In this document: positions 7,801 through 8,795 of the stretch, piece after piece
Position numbering within the stretch: the first letter of the stretch is position 1
How the letters are laid out: each line of letters starts with the position of its first letter
NCBI GenBank assembly: GCA_030596245.1
Contig: JAUVKN010000174.1
Coordinates: 1 to 8,795, forward strand
Length of the DNA stretch: 8,795 bases
Direction: 5' to 3'
Origin: Bacteroidia bacterium
GTDB taxonomy: Bacteria > Bacteroidota > Bacteroidia > Bacteroidales > GCA-2748055
The notes under the pieces: model-generated
Seen by the model: only the letters and a program-made list of their open reading frames with translations
What the model was told of the DNA's origin: nothing
The model's database searches: none
Made by a program: the position numbers and the translations under genes

Positions 7801-8795
7801 CCGGAAGCTATTGCGGAGCTCTATGCACAATACCTCCCCACAGCTATTATCCGGGGTGCCGGGAGCGTCACCGACTTTGATGATAACGGGATAGAAATTG
7901 TTTTCCTGGATGCGACACAATCTCAGGATGCGGATGGCTCCATTGTTTCCTATGAATGGTATGAAGAAGAGCAATTACTGGGTTCAGAGGAGACCCTGAG
8001 CACTGAATTTGGCATGGGCTTGCATCGGGTGATGCTGACCGTCACAGACAACAACGGGATCACCTCCACCGATACCGCAGAGATCGAGATCACCGGGCCT
8101 CACTTTTCCAGGTGGAGCCTGGAGGAAAATGCCAGGGATTCCAGAGAAAACAACCACGGTATCCTGTATGGGTATCCGGCTTTCGTAACAGAAGATGTCA
8201 TGGAGGACAGCTTTGCCCTCTCTTTTGACGGGATAGATGATCATGTGACCATCTCTGACAACGCAAGCCTTGATGGAATGGATCAGTTCTGTTATTCTTT
8301 CTGGGTGAATGTGGATGAATTCCCCTCCAATAACTACATGGTCACAGGCAAGGAAAATGCATACAGGGTGCTGCTAGGTAATACCGGGAGGTTATCATGG
8401 GTGATCGCAACAGAGAACCATCCCTGGTATTCTGAAGGTACTTCTATATCAGGTCCCGGCAAGCTCGCCGAAGGTGCGTGGAATCACGTGGTGGCGGGAT
8501 ATGACGGCAGCCACTCTTATCTCTATCTGAACAGCCGGTTGAACGTAAAAAGCATCCCGTTGTCGGGCCGGATCGTTAACAATACCAATCCCCTAACCTT
8601 CGCGAAAGGCAACAATTCCAATGTGAACTATTTCAAAGGAGTACTGGACGATGTCAGATATTTCAGGTACATGTTGAGCGATTCAAGCGTACAACGGCTC
8701 TACAGGCTCTACCCCATCACTGATACCACCTCTTCCGAACCGTGGGATACGCTTACCGGAAATACGGGAATCGGTGCCCTGGGCAACGAAGTGCT
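4807..8795 (+). CDS. LamG-DUF5060-DUF4038 glycosidase, paralogue 2, with extra PKD and third LamG, 3'-truncated
   Basis: The frame is open from ATG 4807 to the window edge: 1329 codons plus two bases, with no stop. It is missing from a simple stop-to-stop ORF list because it runs off the end. An N-terminal hydrophobic stretch (residues 13-28) forms a signal peptide unrelated to that of paralogue 1; the cleavage site is unclear, about residues 33-36. Next come LamG1 (about 55-260), DUF5060 (about 275-364), the DUF4038 barrel (about 368-695; GDTHWN Asp395, candidate acids Glu509 and Glu607), a PF12904-like beta domain (695-797) and LamG2 (807-1010). A PKD domain (about 1013-1097, with DADGSIVSYEW) and LamG3 (about 1099-1304) follow. 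The final residues (ALGNEV, 1324-1329) match the start of the T9SS sorting domain of paralogue 1, so the rest probably lies just beyond the edge. Role and substrate should resemble those of paralogue 1, but the second half of the barrel has diverged. It follows paralogue 1 by 8 bp. Confidence 0.92.
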   Translation, partial: MTKSEINKLLRSIVNIYLLFLIISVTTTRSVSGSGAWVTETATDSVVVDTTLSNYYSRWSLEMNAWDSKGSNHGLVMGNPVFVSEDVMENDFALSFDGVDDHVAINDDPSLEGMDQFCFSFWIKPDGIPSDICMIMGKEMAYRVLLTPQGGYSWVIATENNPWYSPGTPLSGPGMLAEGEWNHMVAGYDGGHSYLYLNGQLDAKSTLLTGNIVDNSLPLTFAKGNASNVGFFDGALDDVRYYKTMLSDSSVQRLYNLYPLTDTTTAPPEDTISGVQWRVTEIDFNSMKAYTNNFYDVDLDVLFTHSDGTTFTVPAFWNGGNQWKVRFAPTLTGEWSYQTICSDETNTSLHALTDTFSCEPYTGDQVLYQHGFVKTTPDKRYFTYADDTPFFYLGDTHWNISANSYENFTTIIDKRVEQKFTVIQSEPLGTGYTLWDGFSESDLLGFARLDERFAYVAEQGLVHVNAQLFFVSELGHQWDNYTDAYLEKLCRYWVARYSAYPVMWTTAQECDNDFYVERGTHDWWDVNTNPWKTVANFVHQYDPYKHPQSAHMEGTTWTVASQSSFREVPGHSWWAGQWKPKKNGQLNFNTPRDFWENGQDKPTVNYEGHYDHLATNEFGARQQGWTAFLNGMFGHGYGAIDIWLYDSDYQMDEAWVVDGILITLEDKHTKWDVSVEFPAAYQMGHMHDFFDQIEWWKLIPRFDDPEWFSDDGSWYSLASIENELYVAYFYQTGLFTTSRATGTLKNLDDGETYRAQWYNPREGSYSLISSSIHSAGGSWVIPEKPDTLDWVLLLTNDGESVMDHSEGRWRLESNALDELGSNHGTIVGNAAYSDTETREGLYSLVLDGTDDQFLIPDHPGINDLDSFCMAFWMRFDGIPADSMILLEKGEAFRLVLDHSGRVRSSLATANHPWGSPGTIVQTTEPMEAGSWYHVAMGYDGAASSICINGQLAGNSGELLSGQVLNNTNELILGASAETGWEFFAGQLDDLIFFRKMPGPEAIAELYAQYLPTAIIRGAGSVTDFDDNGIEIVFLDATQSQDADGSIVSYEWYEEEQLLGSEETLSTEFGMGLHRVMLTVTDNNGITSTDTAEIEITGPHFSRWSLEENARDSRENNHGILYGYPAFVTEDVMEDSFALSFDGIDDHVTISDNASLDGMDQFCYSFWVNVDEFPSNNYMVTGKENAYRVLLGNTGRLSWVIATENHPWYSEGTSISGPGKLAEGAWNHVVAGYDGSHSYLYLNSRLNVKSIPLSGRIVNNTNPLTFAKGNNSNVNYFKGVLDDVRYFRYMLSDSSVQRLYRLYPITDTTSSEPWDTLTGNTGIGALGNEV
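4969..5585 (+). repeat. LamG module type A (LamG1 of paralogue 2)
   Basis: This is nearly identical to the LamG at 1646-2262, with scattered substitutions such as MNAW for ENAW, IKPDGIPSDI for VKPDEHPSGP, and FDGAL for FDGTL. It sits at the mature N-terminus, directly before DUF5060. Confidence 0.85.
5539..5585 (+). repeat. LamG tail repeat, copy 3 of 4
   Basis: This tail ends LamG1 of paralogue 2. It differs from copy 1 by only a few bases and encodes the same MLSDSSVQRLYNLYP. Confidence 0.85.
7225..7845 (+). repeat. LamG module type B (LamG2 of paralogue 2)
   Basis: This pairs with the type B LamG at 3902-4468. It ends MPGPEAIAELYAQYLP, probably the native end of type B, and leads straight into the PKD domain. 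Confidence 0.85.
7846..8097 (+). other. PKD domain present only in paralogue 2
   Basis: About 85 residues form an immunoglobulin-like PKD repeat. It shows FLDATQSQDADGSIVSYEW near the start, then LHRVMLTVTDNNG and an STDTAEIEI end, which matches the family pattern of D-x-DG-x-I-x-x-YxW followed by VTLTVTD-NG. PKD domains typically act as spacers or weak binding modules in secreted enzymes. It has no counterpart in paralogue 1. Confidence 0.85.
8104..8719 (+). repeat. LamG module type A (LamG3 of paralogue 2)
   Basis: This third type A LamG lies between the PKD domain and the sorting domain. It keeps SRWSLEENA, ALSFDGIDDHV, VIATEN, WNHVVAGYDG and MLSDSSVQRLY. It is clearly more diverged than the two LamG1 copies are from each other, so it is an older duplicate that has escaped the recent homogenisation. 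Confidence 0.85.
8671..8717 (+). repeat. LamG tail repeat, copy 4 of 4
   Basis: This tail ends LamG3 of paralogue 2 (MLSDSSVQRLYRLYP). It is followed by ITDTTSS and the first residues of the sorting domain, the same order seen after copy 2. Confidence 0.85.

Noticed and set aside
7138..7974. 278-codon open frame on the - strand
   Set aside because: It is antisense to LamG2 and the PKD start of paralogue 2, and its translation has no domain or signal peptide that I recognise.

Overview
The window looks like part of a polysaccharide-degradation gene cluster from a member of the Bacteroidota. Three signs support this: a complete C-terminal sorting domain of the type IX secretion system (T9SS) on the middle gene, A/T-rich translation starts without a Shine-Dalgarno sequence, and large multi-domain carbohydrate-active proteins. 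T9SS is absent from typical gut Bacteroides, so an environmental, free-living relative is more likely. That placement is inference. No rRNA or other taxonomic marker is present.

All genes are on the + strand and almost every base is coding. Positions 2-1465 hold the 3' part of a family 78 (alpha-L-rhamnosidase-like) glycoside hydrolase whose start lies off the left edge. After 33 bp comes a complete 1099-residue protein (1499-4798): signal peptide, LamG, DUF5060, DUF4038/apiosidase-like catalytic barrel, small C-terminal beta domain, second LamG, T9SS sorting domain. Only 8 bp later a paralogue begins (4807) and runs off the right edge. It repeats that architecture and adds a PKD domain and a third LamG before what looks like the first residues of the same sorting domain. 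The short gaps suggest one transcript.

The most interesting aspect is how the paralogues relate. From the start of the mature protein to the end of the second LamG, matching landmarks are always 3323 bp apart. Identity is very uneven. The LamG1-DUF5060-first-half-of-barrel segment is about 95% identical where I counted, with one exact run of 100 nt. It drops abruptly near 3087/6410 to roughly 77% across the second half of the barrel, and exact islands reappear in the second LamG. The signal peptides are unrelated. This fits a tandem duplication followed by partial gene conversion and module shuffling, with the substrate-binding half of the enzyme left divergent.

Functionally, the rhamnosidase-like enzyme and the two exported LamG-flanked glycosidases probably act on one rhamnose-containing plant or algal polysaccharide. 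The sequence does not identify the substrate, and no SusC/SusD pair, sulfatase or regulator falls within the window. I see no RNA genes, mobile elements, CRISPR arrays or terminators.
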